From Rhodobium orientis (lineage in GTDB: Bacteria > Pseudomonadota > Alphaproteobacteria > Rhizobiales > Rhodobiaceae), in assembly GCF_003258835.1 (NCBI RefSeq), contig NZ_NPEV01000001.1:1-64000 (forward strand): 64,000 bases of DNA. Reading direction: 5' to 3'. The notes beneath the pieces are model-generated. The model made no database searches and had not been told where the DNA came from. It worked only from the letters and a program-made list of their open reading frames with translations. Positions 63,277-64,000 of the stretch are shown here, piece after piece (the stretch's first letter is position 1; the number at the start of each line of letters is the position of its first letter). Made by a program: the position numbers and the translations under genes.

Positions 63277-64000
<724 letters not shown>

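Overview
The window is high-GC DNA from a bacterium, almost certainly an alphaproteobacterium of the Hyphomicrobiales (Rhizobiales) type. The main support is a Caulobacter-like fliF-fliG-fliH/flbE-fliN-flbD order with sciP just upstream. Short palindromic repeats of the rhizobial kind and marine/soil-type sulfonate and betaine genes fit this. I cannot name the genus; a purple non-sulfur relative would fit the hydrogenase and cobalt genes, but no photosynthesis gene is present. Coding density is high and starts are often coupled (ATGA, TGATG). No rRNA, tRNA, CRISPR array, transposase or phage gene was found.

Layout. (1) 28-6971, minus strand: a catechol meta-cleavage operon (ferredoxin, catechol 2,3-dioxygenase, GlcG-like protein, hydroxymuconic semialdehyde dehydrogenase, hydratase, acylating acetaldehyde dehydrogenase, aldolase, decarboxylase). 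It runs off the left edge; no ring-hydroxylating oxygenase, hydrolase branch enzyme or tautomerase is visible. (2) 7330-14377: an iron/heme island. A Cys-rich unknown protein and a 56-residue protein diverge from imelysin, Bfd-like ferredoxin, bacterioferritin, DUF1111 di-heme protein, second imelysin and DUF1513 protein. (3) 14576-15403: an inositol-monophosphatase-family enzyme. (4) 15522-23703: an isethionate island: IseJ-type GMC dehydrogenase, TRAP transporter, IclR regulator and sulfoacetaldehyde acetyltransferase (Xsc), with two near-identical palindromes at the two outward promoters. (5) 24050-25126: 4-hydroxyphenylpyruvate dioxygenase. (6) 25309-29186, minus: an ECF-type Co/Ni transporter behind a cobalamin riboswitch. 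(7) 29406-39299: a methyltransferase, a CoA-transferase/hydratase pair, ArfB, a ferredoxin reductase, an ATPase, a HicAB toxin-antitoxin pair, a DUF4424 protein and an 845-residue secreted four-domain protein.

(8) 39620-45859: a tightly coupled [NiFe]-hydrogenase operon of the HynS-Isp1-Isp2-HynL type, preceded by a maturation protease and a short HupH_C protein, with an unrecognised 154-residue gene inserted before the large subunit. (9) 46021-49533: a class II aldolase and an RND/MMPL exporter, the latter flanked by two composite repeats. (10) 49935-55856, minus: dimethylglycine/sarcosine dehydrogenase, a GlxA/GbdR-like regulator, a MipA outer-membrane protein and MnmA. (11) 56183-64000: flagellar genes fliK, flgD, sciP, fliF, fliG, fliH, fliN and the start of flbD.

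Together the genes describe a metabolically versatile organism. It opens aromatic rings to pyruvate and acetyl-CoA, oxidises isethionate to acetyl phosphate and sulfite, demethylates betaine breakdown products, stores iron, takes up cobalt, oxidises H2 into the membrane quinone pool and swims under CtrA/FlbD-type control. The stretches without genes mostly hold repeats and hairpins that lie between convergent genes.
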